Under the pieces are notes generated by a model. It had not been told where the DNA came from and did not search any database. It worked only from the letters and a program-made list of their open reading frames with translations. 64,000 bases of DNA from Phyllobacterium sp. YR531 (GTDB lineage Bacteria > Pseudomonadota > Alphaproteobacteria > Rhizobiales > Rhizobiaceae): the NCBI RefSeq assembly GCF_000282595.1, contig NZ_AKIZ01000038.1, forward strand, positions 62,001 to 126,000, read 5' to 3'. How positions within the stretch are numbered: the stretch's first letter is position 1; every line of letters begins with the position of its first letter. Of the stretch, positions 8,813-17,496 are shown piece by piece. Position numbers and translations under genes: made by a program.

Positions 8813-9673
8813 ATGAACTATCGTCACGCCTATCATGCCGGCAATTTCGCCGATGTGGTCAAACACATCATCCTGACGCGTATTGTCCTCTATCTGCAAC
8901 GCAAGGAACAGGCGTTTCGCGTGATGGACACACATGCGGGTATTGGCCGATACGATCTGATGGGGACCGAAGCCGGCAAGACCGGTGAGTGGGTTACTGG
9001 CATCGGACGCGTGATTGACACAAAATTTGACGCGCCTGTGGCGGAACTTCTGGCTCCCTATCTCGATATTGTCCGTACTGAAAATGCCGATGGCCAGATG
9101 CGCCATTACCCTGGCAGCCCTCTCATTATCCGCCACCTTCTGCGTAAACAGGACAGACTTTCAGCTCTGGAGTTGCACCCGCACGATGCAAAGCTGCTGG
9201 CGGAGGTTTTTGAAGGTGATTTTCAGACGCGCGTCACCCCGCTGGACGGTTGGCTTGCTCTCGGTGCTCATCTGCCACCAAAGGAAAAGCGCGGGCTGGT
9301 GCTGATCGATCCACCATTTGAAATCGGCGGCGAGTTCGACCGAATGGTCGATGGTCTCGTGCGGGCGCATAAACGCTTTTCGGGTGGAACATTTGCGCTG
9401 TGGTATCCGGTTAAAGACCTGCAACAGGTAAAACGCTTCACCAATATGCTTGCAGACACCGGCATTCCCAAAATTTTACAGACAGAGTTGATGATTCGAA
9501 CTCCGTCACCCGAGCCAAGACTCGATGGAACCGGGATGATTATCGTCAATCCGCCATTTACGCTTGAGGCAGAGCTTCGCACGATCCTCCCAGCGTTGTC
9601 GAAAATCCTCAGTGATCAGCCGAATGCACGCTTCAGGGTCGATTGGGTCAGGGGCGAGCAAGTTGACGCTTGA
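8813..9673 (+). CDS. rlmJ: 23S rRNA (adenine(2030)-N6)-methyltransferase
   Basis: RlmJ methylates A2030 of 23S rRNA using S-adenosylmethionine. The 286-residue protein starts MNYRHAYHAGNFADVVKH, the signature start of the family. It also shows DTHAGIGRYDL (SAM loop), PGSPLI, ALELHPHDA, and VLIDPPFE, the DPPF-type catalytic motif of N6-adenine methyltransferases. Length and order match the family. The gene stands alone; the next genes on this strand code for exported proteins. Confidence 0.92.
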   Translation: MNYRHAYHAGNFADVVKHIILTRIVLYLQRKEQAFRVMDTHAGIGRYDLMGTEAGKTGEWVTGIGRVIDTKFDAPVAELLAPYLDIVRTENADGQMRHYPGSPLIIRHLLRKQDRLSALELHPHDAKLLAEVFEGDFQTRVTPLDGWLALGAHLPPKEKRGLVLIDPPFEIGGEFDRMVDGLVRAHKRFSGGTFALWYPVKDLQQVKRFTNMLADTGIPKILQTELMIRTPSPEPRLDGTGMIIVNPPFTLEAELRTILPALSKILSDQPNARFRVDWVRGEQVDA

Positions 9674-9732
9674 CCTGACGCAATGGGTGGTTGAAATTGC
9701 AACGCATAAAAGATGTCCCGGAGAATAGATCC

Positions 9733-10179
9733 ATGTCACGCCTTTCGTCATTCATTGCCGCAAGCTTCGCCGTTGGTGTTGCCCTTTCCTCTGCAGCTCC
9801 TGTCATGGCTGCGGATTACGTCGAGGGTCCGGCCCAGAGCTATGACGAGACCTGTGGACAGGCACGTGTACTGAACCGCATCGTCAATAAATTTTCCTAT
9901 CAGGTAAGGCACGTCCCAAACCTGCCGCAGGTTGGTATCGATAATTTCAGCGATGTGCAGCAAACACGTTACGAGCCAAGCCGCGATCCGGAAATGGATG
10001 CGGTTGAACGTCATTATTGCCGCGCCACAGCGCATCTTTCAGATGGCAGCCAACAGCCCGTCTGGTATCTCGTCGAGCACGGCCAAGGCTTCGTCGGCAT
10101 CGGCAACAATGTAGAGTTTTGCCTTGCGGGCTTTGATCGCTGGCATGTCTATAGCGGAAGCTGCCGCACACTCCGCTAG
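9733..10179 (+). CDS. Secreted protein of unknown function
   Basis: A 148-residue protein with a clear Sec signal peptide: MSRLSSF, a hydrophobic core, and AAPVMAADY, giving likely cleavage after the second Ala of VMAA. The mature part has four cysteines (CGQARVL, HYCRATA, EFCLAGF and SGSCRTL), probably two disulfides, and a central HYCRATAHLSDG stretch. I know it as a conserved exported Rhizobiales protein without assigned function. The start ATG at 9733 has GGAG nine bases upstream; a TTG start 14 codons earlier lacks support. It lies 14 bases before the RNase T2 gene and is probably cotranscribed with it. Confidence 0.75.
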   Translation: MSRLSSFIAASFAVGVALSSAAPVMAADYVEGPAQSYDETCGQARVLNRIVNKFSYQVRHVPNLPQVGIDNFSDVQQTRYEPSRDPEMDAVERHYCRATAHLSDGSQQPVWYLVEHGQGFVGIGNNVEFCLAGFDRWHVYSGSCRTLR

Positions 10180-10193
10180 TTGAAATCCAGCTG

Positions 10194-10943
10194 ATGCCCA
10201 TCGGTAAACTTGCCCGCTACCTGTTGTTTGCGGCGCTTATAGGCATCAGCATTCTCACTTATCTGCGTGAGAATGATGGGCTGCCTCCCGAAACAGGCAC
10301 CATCAAACTGCCCGAAAGGATTACTGCCGAAAATCCGCAACGCGAATTGTCGGGCGATAATCTTCCCACAGGGTCGGGTTTTGATTTCTATGTGCTCTCA
10401 TTATCCTGGTCGCCCAGCTATTGCGCAGCTGAAGGCTCCCGGGCCAATCGCCAGCAATGCGATGCCGGCAGGCCCTATGGCTTTCTCGTCCATGGCCTTT
10501 GGCCGCAATATGAGCAGGGATATCCGCAAGACTGTGATACCTCTCAACCGCGCGATGTGCCCTTTGCTCAAGCCAAGCAACTTGCCGACATCATGCCTTC
10601 CACGGGGCTGGTCACCTATCAGTGGCGCAAGCATGGCTCCTGCAGCGGTCTGACGCAGCGGGAATATTTTTCGGTGATGCGCAAGGCGGCAGCGCGGGTC
10701 ATCATCCCTTCCGCCTATCGCCAACCGAGCCAGCGCGGAGCGGTGAACCCGCAAGTGCTGGAGCAGGCTTTCACCGCCGCCAATCCTGGCTTGCAGAAAG
10801 ATGGCATTGCGGTGACTTGCGACCGGGACTATTTGCGCGAAGTGCGCATCTGCCTGACGAAAGATCTTGATTTCCGTACCTGCCCCGAGGTTGATCGATC
10901 ATCATGCCGCAAAAGATCAGTGGAAATGCCCGGAGCATTGTAG
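10194..10943 (+). CDS. Ribonuclease T2 family protein
   Basis: A 249-residue exported protein with a hydrophobic N-terminus (residues 6-22) that may be a signal or an anchor. Both active-site blocks of RNase T2 are present: CAS1 as GFLVHGLWPQY and CAS2 as WRKHGSC, each with its catalytic histidine, and CAS2 also with the lysine. The front block FYVLSLSWSPSYC is also typical. Such enzymes cut single-stranded RNA through a 2',3'-cyclic phosphate. Outside the cytoplasm they probably scavenge nucleotides. It follows the secreted protein gene by 14 bases. Confidence 0.9.
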   Translation: MPIGKLARYLLFAALIGISILTYLRENDGLPPETGTIKLPERITAENPQRELSGDNLPTGSGFDFYVLSLSWSPSYCAAEGSRANRQQCDAGRPYGFLVHGLWPQYEQGYPQDCDTSQPRDVPFAQAKQLADIMPSTGLVTYQWRKHGSCSGLTQREYFSVMRKAAARVIIPSAYRQPSQRGAVNPQVLEQAFTAANPGLQKDGIAVTCDRDYLREVRICLTKDLDFRTCPEVDRSSCRKRSVEMPGAL

Positions 10944-10989
10944 CTTGCGTAGTTCGCGCTTTGACAAGCTGTCTTTCAGGATAAAACAC

Positions 10990-11163
10990 GCTTGCAGTAT
11001 TGTTAGTGCGTGGTTCGACGGGGCTCACCATGAGAAAGGTGGGTTGATTGCATTTACAGTGGCTACCGCAGCAACCATATGGCAGAGGGAGATAGAATCC
11101 CTGCAATTAACAAACTTCCTCATGGTGAGCCCCGTCGAACCACGCACCAACAATGCTGCAAGC
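10990..11163. repeat. Palindromic repeat element, copy 1
   Basis: Inverted arms at 10990-11034 and 11119-11163 face each other over an 84-base centre. The arms carry TGCGTGGTTCGAC and CTCACCATGAG and match over about 45 bases with two mismatches. The same arms occur at about 22.4 and 30.3 kb. The element lies between the RNase T2 gene and a GST gene, in a 334-base gap with no other gene. As RNA it would form a very long hairpin. It resembles dispersed palindromic repeats known in Brucellaceae (Bru-RS type), but identity with those is not shown. Confidence 0.85.
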
Positions 11164-11277
11164 ATATGCTAATGGGCATATCGAACAGAGACAGAACAAT
11201 CGTAACACCATCAACGCTTTTCATAATCGTGGCTCAAGTTTACCGTCTGGCATCGAATCGAAATACCGGAGTTCATC

Positions 11278-11874
11278 GTGACCAAAGTTCTTTACTCCCC
11301 CTCCTCCCCATACAGCACGAAGGTTCGGATGGCGGCGTTGTATGCGGGCATTCCACTTGAATCCGTCTTGGTGGATAGCAATGTCCAGCCACCGGAACTG
11401 GTTAACGCTAATCCCCTAGGGAAAATTCCGACACTTGTTCTTGATGATGGCAGGGCGATCTTCGACAGCCGCGTCATTACGCAATATCTCAACCGAATTT
11501 CCGGCAACAAGCTTTTCCCGCGCAACGCTGAAAAGCGCCTTGAGGCTGAACAGCTTGAATCCATTGCCGACGGGCTTTGTGACGTTCTGCTCGCGCATGT
11601 CTATGAGCGCCGCTTCCATCCGGAAGAGAAAGTCCACGAGCCATGGCTGGAACGTCAGTGGACGAAAGCTGTGCGTGTTCTGGATGTATTGAATGCAGCC
11701 CCGCCCCGCTTGGGCAAAAAGATCCATGGCGGGCACATCGCACTGGCCGCGGCTTTGGCTTACGCGGACATGCGGTTTGCGGGCAAATGGGAAAAAGGAC
11801 GTTCCAAGCTGAAACGCTGGCAAAAGCGGTTTGAAGAATTGCACCCGGAACTGGCGGCATTGCTCCCAAAATGA
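11278..11874 (+). CDS. Glutathione S-transferase family protein
   Basis: A 198-residue protein with the N-terminal thioredoxin-like fold (VLYSPSSPYSTKVRMAALYAGIPLE) and the glutathione gamma-glutamyl site IFDSRVITQYL, followed by an all-helical C-terminal domain. NPLGKIPTLVLDDG holds the cis-proline. The start is GTG at 11278 with GGAG six bases upstream. Substrate unknown; family members conjugate or reduce electrophiles. It is followed by a strong bidirectional terminator shared with omp25. Confidence 0.88.
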   Translation: MTKVLYSPSSPYSTKVRMAALYAGIPLESVLVDSNVQPPELVNANPLGKIPTLVLDDGRAIFDSRVITQYLNRISGNKLFPRNAEKRLEAEQLESIADGLCDVLLAHVYERRFHPEEKVHEPWLERQWTKAVRVLDVLNAAPPRLGKKIHGGHIALAAALAYADMRFAGKWEKGRSKLKRWQKRFEELHPELAALLPK

Positions 11875-11920
11875 GCTGAACTGCTCTGTCAGCTTATCGG
11901 CTGACACCCAGTTGAATACA

Positions 11921-11952
11921 AAAAAGCCGGACAGTTTCCTGTCCGGCTTTTT
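11921..11952. terminator. Bidirectional terminator between GST gene and omp25
   Basis: A perfect 14-base-pair stem (AAAAAGCCGGACAG / CTGTCCGGCTTTTT) with a four-base loop TTTC. The A-run and T-run on the two sides let it work for both converging genes. A smaller seven-pair hairpin lies just before it at 11887-11906. Confidence 0.92.
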
Positions 11953-11968
11953 CTCAAATCAGACTGGC

Positions 11969-12613
11969 TTAGAACTTGTAGCCAACGCCGAGACGAATTT
12001 CGTTCGTTGTGATCTTGTTCGACACATCGTCGAGACCACCGAGATCGTAATTCTTCTTACCGAAATCGGTATAGCGATATTCAGCACGACCAACGATGTT
12101 TTCAGTAATCTTGGCTTCCGCGCCAACACCGGCTGTCCAGCCGACGTGGGTCTTGGAGTCGCTACCATCAGGACCGCTGAGCTTTCCTTCAGTAATCGCA
12201 ACACCGCCTGTGCCGTAGATCAGAACCGGATCAAGAGCAACACCGGCACGGGCACGTACTGAACCTTCTACGCCTTGTTTCGCACGGTATCCGAAGCTGC
12301 GTTCCTTGGCACCGGAGTAACCAACGTCGCCTTCAACACCGTATACGAACTGACCATTCTGAAGGTTGTAACCGCCGTAAGCGCCGCCCTTGATACCATC
12401 GGCATCAAGCTTGCCTTCAGATGTCTTGTTCTTATTCCAGCCGTAACCGCCATAAGCACCGATATAAGCACCATCCCAGCCACCAACTGGCTGTTCAAAC
12501 GGTACAGCTTCCGGAGCTGGAGCCTGTTCTACAATAGCATCGGCAGCAAGAACCGGGGCGGAGAGCGTAAGCACAGCCGCCGAAGCGAGGATCATTGTTT
12601 TAAGAGTGCGCAT
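11969..12613 (-). CDS. Outer membrane protein of the Omp25/Omp31 family
   Basis: A 214-residue beta-barrel with a Sec signal peptide (cut near APVLAADA). The mature part shows the Omp25 pattern: GAYIGAYGGYGWNKNKT, YGVEGDVGYSGAKE, VRARAGVALDP, HVGWTAGVGAEAKIT, GRAEYRYTDFG and a C-terminal phenylalanine (LGVGYKF) as the barrel-assembly signal. It is close to Brucella Omp25 as I remember it. In Brucella, Omp25 proteins bind lipopolysaccharide and affect envelope integrity and virulence; expression there depends on BvrR/BvrS. The start has a strong AAGGAG. It is a single gene with a long upstream region. Confidence 0.9.
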   Translation of the reverse strand: MRTLKTMILASAAVLTLSAPVLAADAIVEQAPAPEAVPFEQPVGGWDGAYIGAYGGYGWNKNKTSEGKLDADGIKGGAYGGYNLQNGQFVYGVEGDVGYSGAKERSFGYRAKQGVEGSVRARAGVALDPVLIYGTGGVAITEGKLSGPDGSDSKTHVGWTAGVGAEAKITENIVGRAEYRYTDFGKKNYDLGGLDDVSNKITTNEIRLGVGYKF

Positions 12614-13102
12614 CGCAATCTCCTTTTTAAACTCTATTTACACGCAGCGGGCTTCTGGTCGGGGGGAAACCAAGAATTACGTCCGCTTGACGAGAATGAC
12701 ATTCGCTCTTCAATGTGGCGGGACTCGTGCCGGACTGTGAAAACAAACTGTCGAGAAAATGGCCAAAATGCGATGTGGTTTTTGAGCAACAATTAGAATT
12801 AGTGAATGAATTCAGTTATTTATAAATAAGCCTACAAAATAGATATCGCGAACTATTTGAGTAAAATTCTCTTCAAAGTCATACAATATTGCATTGCAAT
12901 ATAGTATACTTAACGAGTTCTTAACATTTACATTGCTCTTGGCTGGAACCCCGATAAACCAACGATCTACGTGACCATCTCACCCAATCTTTGAGGCATT
13001 GCAACGTTTAACTAGAACTGTTCATTGCTGACGTTAGCCCCTCGCGCTTTATCGACCTCATGCCTATATTTAGCGTTGAATCACCCCATGAAGGAGAGAA
13101 CT
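12614..13102. other. Long AT-rich intergenic region upstream of omp25
   Basis: No gene is seen in these 489 bases. The part at 12780-12930 is very AT-rich. It must hold the leftward omp25 promoter with its leader, and probably the rightward promoter of the dehydrogenase-uvrC pair. A 17-base palindrome lies at 12886-12902 and is listed separately. In Brucella such AT-rich regions upstream of omp25 genes are bound by MucR and other regulators; whether that holds here is inference. Confidence 0.6.
12886..12902. promoter_or_regulatory. 17-base palindrome upstream of omp25, possible operator
   Basis: ATATTGCA-T-TGCAATAT is a perfect inverted repeat with a one-base centre, 273 bases before the omp25 start codon and about 200 bases before the dehydrogenase start. 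Its size and symmetry suit a dimeric regulator. No protein can be named. Confidence 0.4.
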
Positions 13103-13870
13103 GTGACGCTTGATCGACCGATTGCCCTTGTAACTGGTGGTGCAAAGCGCATCGGCAAGGCGATTGTTGAAGATCTGGCGGCGCATGGCTTTGCGGTTGC
13201 AATCCACACCAACCATTCGCGCGCTGACAGCGAGGCGCTGCTCAAATCAATTGAGAACAAGGGTGGCAAGGGCTGCGTTGTTGAAGCGGATCTCACAGAC
13301 AGCGATGCAGTCAGGCAGCTTGTTTCTCAGGCGCAGGGGCAGTTGGGACCGGTGCAGTTGCTCATCAACAATGCTTCGGTTTTTCAGGATGATGGTATCG
13401 GCAATCTGACCGATGACAAGATTTGGAACAATCATTTTGCAGTCCATGTCAAAGCGCCGGTGCTTTTGGCCAATGCCGTTGCTTCGCTCCTGCCTGATGG
13501 CAAGGAAGGCCTTATTATCAATCTGATTGACCAGCGCGTATGGAAGCTGACGCCGAAATTCCTGTCATATACATTGTCGAAGAGTGCGCTTTGGACCGCT
13601 ACACAAACGCTTGCCCAGGCACTGGCTCCGCGCATTCGCGTCAATGCCATCGGCCCGGGGCCAACAATGCCAAGTGACCGCCAGAACCAGCAGGATTTCA
13701 ATCAGCAGGTCAGTAGTCTTCTGCTCGAACGTGGTCCGGACCTTTCGGAATTTGGCCGTACAATCCGTTATCTTTGGGAAACACGCTCTATTACAGGGCA
13801 GATGATAGCTCTTGATGGCGGACAGCATCTGGCATGGGAAACCGCCGATGCAACAGGAATTGCAGAATGA
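13103..13870 (+). CDS. Short-chain dehydrogenase, pteridine reductase-like
   Basis: A 255-residue SDR enzyme. The cofactor loop reads [11 protein letters not shown], a form typical of pteridine reductases and FolM rather than the common TGxxx[12 protein letters not shown] is the NNA motif and YTLSK the catalytic Tyr-x-x-x-Lys. [14 protein letters not shown] and the end DGGQHLAW are also usual. This suggests reduction of dihydrofolate or dihydromonapterin, but the substrate is inferred. I chose the GTG at 13103 because AAGGAG lies six bases before it. It overlaps uvrC by four bases (ATGA), so the two are cotranscribed. Confidence 0.82.
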   Translation: MTLDRPIALVTGGAKRIGKAIVEDLAAHGFAVAIHTNHSRADSEALLKSIENKGGKGCVVEADLTDSDAVRQLVSQAQGQLGPVQLLINNASVFQDDGIGNLTDDKIWNNHFAVHVKAPVLLANAVASLLPDGKEGLIINLIDQRVWKLTPKFLSYTLSKSALWTATQTLAQALAPRIRVNAIGPGPTMPSDRQNQQDFNQQVSSLLLERGPDLSEFGRTIRYLWETRSITGQMIALDGGQHLAWETADATGIAE

Positions 13871-15942
13871 ACGGACCGTCGAAACAACCTGAAAGCCCGG
13901 AGCGGATCGATCCCGATTTCGACATGGCCGACGAAATCGATGAGGTTGTCGATACCAGCGAACCTATCCGTGACGTTGCAGCGCTGATAAGCGCCATCGA
14001 ATGGGATTCGACAATTGTCAGCGATGGCAATAGCGGCGCGGATGTCATCGCTGAACTCGTCAAACGCCTGCCCAACAAGCCGGGCGTCTATCGCATGTTC
14101 AACGAAGCTGGCGATGTGCTCTATGTCGGCAAGGCGCATAGTCTGAAGAAACGTGTTTCGAACTATGCACGTGGTCAGGGTCACAATAACCGTATTGCAC
14201 GGATGATCCGCGAAACCATGAAAATGGAATTCGTAGTCACCCGCACTGAAACCGAAGCTCTGCTCCTGGAAGCGAATCTGATCAAGCGCTTGCGGCCGCG
14301 TTTTAATGTGTTGATGCGGGACGACAAATCGTTTCCCTATATATTGTTGACCGCGCCGAAGTCGGGCGCGCGACGCATTGCACCGGGCATTTTCAAGCAT
14401 CGTGGTGCACGATCAAGCAAAGGCGATTATTTCGGCCCGTTCGCCTCAGCTGGTGCGGTCGGCAGGACTATCACGGCCTTGCAGAGAGCTTTCCTGCTAC
14501 GAACCTGCACCGACTCGTTCTATGAAAATCGCTCGCGTCCATGCCTGCTCTATCAGATCAAACGCTGCTCCGGCCCTTGTACCGGGGAAATAGACGAGCG
14601 CGATTATGATGAGCTGGTTGTGGAAACAAAGGCGTTTCTTTCCGGCAAGAGTCAGGCAGTAAAGACTCATCTTTCCAACGCAATGCGCGATGCTTCTGCT
14701 GATCTCGATTTCGAGCGGGCCGCCATTTATCGCGACAGACTGTCGGCGCTGTCTCATGTGCAATCGCATTCCGGAATCAACCCGCAGGGCGTTGAAGAGG
14801 CCGATGTTTTTGCCATATATCAGGATGGTGGCGTCACCTGCATTCAGGTGTTCTTTTTCCGGACCGGGCAAAACTGGGGCAATCGCGCCTACTATCCCAA
14901 GGCCGACTCCTCACTTTCGGGAGCGGAGGTGCTGGGGGCGTTCCTGTCGCAGTTCTATGATGACAAGCCCTGCCCTTCGATGATCCTGCTTTCCGAGACC
15001 GTCGAGGACCAGGAACTGCTGGGCGTTGCGCTAACTGCAAAGTCCGAGCGCAAAGTGAACATTCTTGTCCCGCAACGCGGTGAGAAAAAAGACCTTGTCG
15101 AACATGCATTGAGCAATGCACGTGAAGCGCTGGGACGGCAATTGGCGGAAACCTCATCGCAATCGAGGCTGCTCAAGGGTGTGGCAGAGACGTTTGGACT
15201 GGACAAGACCCCGCGGCGTATCGAGGTTTACGATAACTCCCATATCATGGGCACCAATGCCATCGGCGGCATGATCGTAGCGGGACCGGAGGGCTTCGTC
15301 AAAAATCAATACCGGAAATTCAACATCCGTTCGACGGAGATTACTCCGGGCGACGATTTCGGCATGATGCGTGAGGTGATCGAACGGCGTTTCAGTCGTT
15401 TGGTCAAGGAACATGGCACGCCGGAAAACAAGGATATGCCCGCGGAAGAAGTGGAAATCGACGATTTCGATGATGATTCCGACGCATTTCCAGCCTGGCC
15501 CGATATTATCCTGATCGACGGCGGTCAGGGTCAGATGAGTGCAGTGCGCGGCATTCTCAATGAGATGGGCATTGCAGACAAAGTCACCGCCATTGGCGTT
15601 GCAAAGGGCGTAGACCGCGATGCGGGGCGTGAGCGCTTCTTTATGGAAGGCAAACCCGCGTTCACCCTGCCCCCGCGCGATCCTGTTTTATATTTCCTTC
15701 AACGACTACGCGATGAAGCGCACCGATTCGCTATCGGTACACACAGGGCGAAGCGTAAGAAGGAGATGGTGAAGAACCCGTTGGATGAGATCGCAGGTAT
15801 CGGGCCGTCGCGCAAACGCGCGCTGCTGCACCAGTTTGGCACGGCGAAGGCGGTTTCTCGGGCTGCTGTCGAAGATTTGATGAAGGTCGACGGTATATCT
15901 GAAGCCATGGCTATTACAATTCGCGATCATTTCCGTACATAG
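13867..15942 (+). CDS. uvrC: Excinuclease ABC subunit C
   Basis: UvrC makes both cuts around DNA lesions in nucleotide excision repair. The protein has about 691 residues. It shows the GIY-YIG nuclease domain ([19 protein letters not shown] at about 72-90), the UvrB-binding UVR motif near [13 protein letters not shown], the RNase H-like C-terminal nuclease ([11 protein letters not shown] with its Asp, and ILIDGGQGQ), and a helix-hairpin-helix end ([13 protein letters not shown]). It carries an N-terminal extension of about 65 acidic residues ahead of the nuclease, common in Rhizobiales. The ATG at 13867 overlaps the preceding stop. Confidence 0.97.
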   Translation: MNGPSKQPESPERIDPDFDMADEIDEVVDTSEPIRDVAALISAIEWDSTIVSDGNSGADVIAELVKRLPNKPGVYRMFNEAGDVLYVGKAHSLKKRVSNYARGQGHNNRIARMIRETMKMEFVVTRTETEALLLEANLIKRLRPRFNVLMRDDKSFPYILLTAPKSGARRIAPGIFKHRGARSSKGDYFGPFASAGAVGRTITALQRAFLLRTCTDSFYENRSRPCLLYQIKRCSGPCTGEIDERDYDELVVETKAFLSGKSQAVKTHLSNAMRDASADLDFERAAIYRDRLSALSHVQSHSGINPQGVEEADVFAIYQDGGVTCIQVFFFRTGQNWGNRAYYPKADSSLSGAEVLGAFLSQFYDDKPCPSMILLSETVEDQELLGVALTAKSERKVNILVPQRGEKKDLVEHALSNAREALGRQLAETSSQSRLLKGVAETFGLDKTPRRIEVYDNSHIMGTNAIGGMIVAGPEGFVKNQYRKFNIRSTEITPGDDFGMMREVIERRFSRLVKEHGTPENKDMPAEEVEIDDFDDDSDAFPAWPDIILIDGGQGQMSAVRGILNEMGIADKVTAIGVAKGVDRDAGRERFFMEGKPAFTLPPRDPVLYFLQRLRDEAHRFAIGTHRAKRKKEMVKNPLDEIAGIGPSRKRALLHQFGTAKAVSRAAVEDLMKVDGISEAMAITIRDHFRT

Positions 15943-16039
15943 AGACGGGGCTGATTTCTTTCAGACATAATTGCGCCTGACTTCGCAAGGATGAGCTTGA
16001 CGTAAGGTGCTTAAGTCCCTTTGATCGGTATTGATTTGA

Positions 16040-16636
16040 ATGGTTGGAAATATGCCCAAAAACAACGCCTACTCACTACCGAATATCCTGACCTATGCCC
16101 GCATTATTGCCGTGCCGCTGGTTGTGTTGTGTTTCTTCCTCGAAGGGCGACTGCAGTCGACCGACGCCGCCCGCTGGGGCGCATTGGCTATCTTCATCAT
16201 TGCGAGCATTACTGATTTTTTCGACGGCTATCTGGCACGTATCTGGAAGCAGACTTCGACCATCGGGCGCATGCTTGATCCTATTGCGGACAAGCTGCTG
16301 GTTTCTGCTTGCCTGCTGCTTCTTGCAGCTGACGGCACAATTGCCGGTTGGACACTTTGGGCGGCGATAATCATTCTTTGCCGTGAAATTCTGGTTTCCG
16401 GCCTTCGCGAATATCTGGCAGAGCTGAAGGTCAGCGTACCGGTGAGCCGTCTGGCAAAATGGAAAACCACAATCCAGATGGTCGCCGTGGCATTTCTTCT
16501 GGCAGGACCAGCCGGAGACAAGATCATACCGATCATCACGATTCTCGGTATTGTGCTTTTGTGGAGTGCAGCCTTGATAACCCTTTACACCGGCTGGGAC
16601 TATTTCCGCGCTGGTTTGAAACATGTGGTGGACTGA
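16040..16636 (+). CDS. pgsA: CDP-diacylglycerol--glycerol-3-phosphate 3-phosphatidyltransferase
   Basis: PgsA makes phosphatidylglycerol phosphate at the inner membrane, the committed step to phosphatidylglycerol and cardiolipin. The 198-residue protein has about five or six membrane segments and the exact CDP-alcohol phosphotransferase motif: DG-x2-AR-x8-G-x3-D-x3-D, read as DGYLAR then G, D and D in GRMLDPIADK. The start is either ATG 16040 or ATG 16052 (MPKNNAYSLPN); neither has a strong ribosome site. Three bases separate it from moaD, so pgsA, moaD and moaE look like one operon. Confidence 0.94.
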   Translation: MVGNMPKNNAYSLPNILTYARIIAVPLVVLCFFLEGRLQSTDAARWGALAIFIIASITDFFDGYLARIWKQTSTIGRMLDPIADKLLVSACLLLLAADGTIAGWTLWAAIIILCREILVSGLREYLAELKVSVPVSRLAKWKTTIQMVAVAFLLAGPAGDKIIPIITILGIVLLWSAALITLYTGWDYFRAGLKHVVD

Positions 16637-16639
16637 TCA

Positions 16640-16894
16640 ATGACAAGACTCGTCTATTTTGCATGGGTGCGCGAGCGGATCGGCAAAGGCGAGGAAATCA
16701 TTGAACTCGATCCGGCGATTGTCACAGTCAGTGATCTTCTGGCATACTTGAAGACACGCGGCGAAGAATACGAAGCAGCGCTTGAATATGAGAACGTGAT
16801 CCGCGTCGCCATTAATCAGGAGCACGTGGAACACGACGCCTCAATCGCAGGCGCAACCGAGATTGCCCTGTTTCCACCGATGACCGGGGGATGA
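16640..16894 (+). CDS. moaD: Molybdopterin synthase sulfur carrier subunit
   Basis: MoaD is a ubiquitin-fold protein of 84 residues. It ends in the needed Gly-Gly (FPPMTGG), which is thiocarboxylated and gives sulfur to precursor Z on MoaE. Other family marks are LVYFAWVRERIG at the start, a DLLAYL helix, and the VAINQE strand. It lies between pgsA and moaE, with one base between its stop and the moaE start. Confidence 0.95.
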   Translation: MTRLVYFAWVRERIGKGEEIIELDPAIVTVSDLLAYLKTRGEEYEAALEYENVIRVAINQEHVEHDASIAGATEIALFPPMTGG

Positions 16895-16895
16895 T

Positions 16896-17366
16896 ATGGG
16901 CGCGGTGGCACCACGGATCGTAGTTCAGCAGAGCGATTTCAATATTGCTGCAGAGATGGAGCACATCACCGCAAACTGCCGGAATATCGGCGCTGTTGTC
17001 ACATTCAGCGGCCTTTGCCGCGATGAGGCTGGAACACTGGCTGCGCTGGAAATCGAACATTACCCCGGCATGGCTGAGGCGGAAATCGCCCGCGTTGCAA
17101 CGGATGTGCTGGAACGCTGGACATTGACCGGCCTTACGATCATCCACCGATTTGGGTTGATCAAACCCGGCGAAAATATCGTGCTTGTGCTGGCCGCATC
17201 GATTCATCGTGAAGCAGCGTTCAACGCAGCGTCTTTCCTGATGGACTATCTGAAAAATACGGCTCCCTTCTGGAAAAAAGAGCACCTTATAACCGGTGAG
17301 GAGCGCGGCTGGGTGGAAGCAAAGTCGAAAGATCAGGAAGCATTCAAACGCTGGCACAGCCTGTGA
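16896..17366 (+). CDS. moaE: Molybdopterin synthase catalytic subunit
   Basis: MoaE binds precursor Z and, with two MoaD, makes molybdopterin. The 156-residue protein has the family core: GAVVTFSGLCRDE, LEIEHYPGMAEAEI, IIHRFGLIKPGENIVLV, HREAAFNAASFLMDYLKNTAPFWKKE with the catalytic lysines, and the C-terminal W-EAKSKD. The product is used by enzymes such as the molybdopterin oxidoreductase at 5.6-7.7 kb. It is downstream of moaD; a possible tiny membrane ORF overlaps its stop. Confidence 0.96.
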   Translation: MGAVAPRIVVQQSDFNIAAEMEHITANCRNIGAVVTFSGLCRDEAGTLAALEIEHYPGMAEAEIARVATDVLERWTLTGLTIIHRFGLIKPGENIVLVLAASIHREAAFNAASFLMDYLKNTAPFWKKEHLITGEERGWVEAKSKDQEAFKRWHSL

Positions 17367-17443
17367 ACAGGCTTGCAGTTGGATCGCTGATTATCGGATT
17401 TGTCGCCCTATTTGTGTTGATCGTGCTTTCGCTTGTGGCATGA
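17363..17443 (+). CDS. Possible 26-aa single-span membrane peptide
   Basis: A GTG at 17363 overlaps the moaE stop (GTGA) and opens a 26-residue frame: MNRLAVGSLIIGFVALFVLI followed by VLSLVA and stop. It is one hydrophobic helix after a short basic start. The overlap would couple it to moaE. There is no independent ribosome site that I can see, and no known family, so it may be chance. Confidence 0.35.
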   Translation: MNRLAVGSLIIGFVALFVLIVLSLVA

Positions 17444-17452
17444 GGCCAATAA

Positions 17453-17476
17453 AAAAGCCGGGCGAACCCGGCTTTT
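17453..17476. terminator. Bidirectional terminator between moaE operon and ndk
   Basis: A perfect ten-pair stem (AAAAGCCGGG / CCCGGCTTTT) with loop CGAA, and further A bases on the left. It serves both the rightward pgsA-moaDE operon and the leftward ndk gene. Confidence 0.9.
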
Positions 17477-17496
17477 CATTCATCAATGGCTGAAGA

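Noticed and set aside
10990-11163. Short ORFs through palindromic repeat copy 1
   Set aside because: The region is an inverted repeat also found in two other gaps; the frames are not kept between copies.
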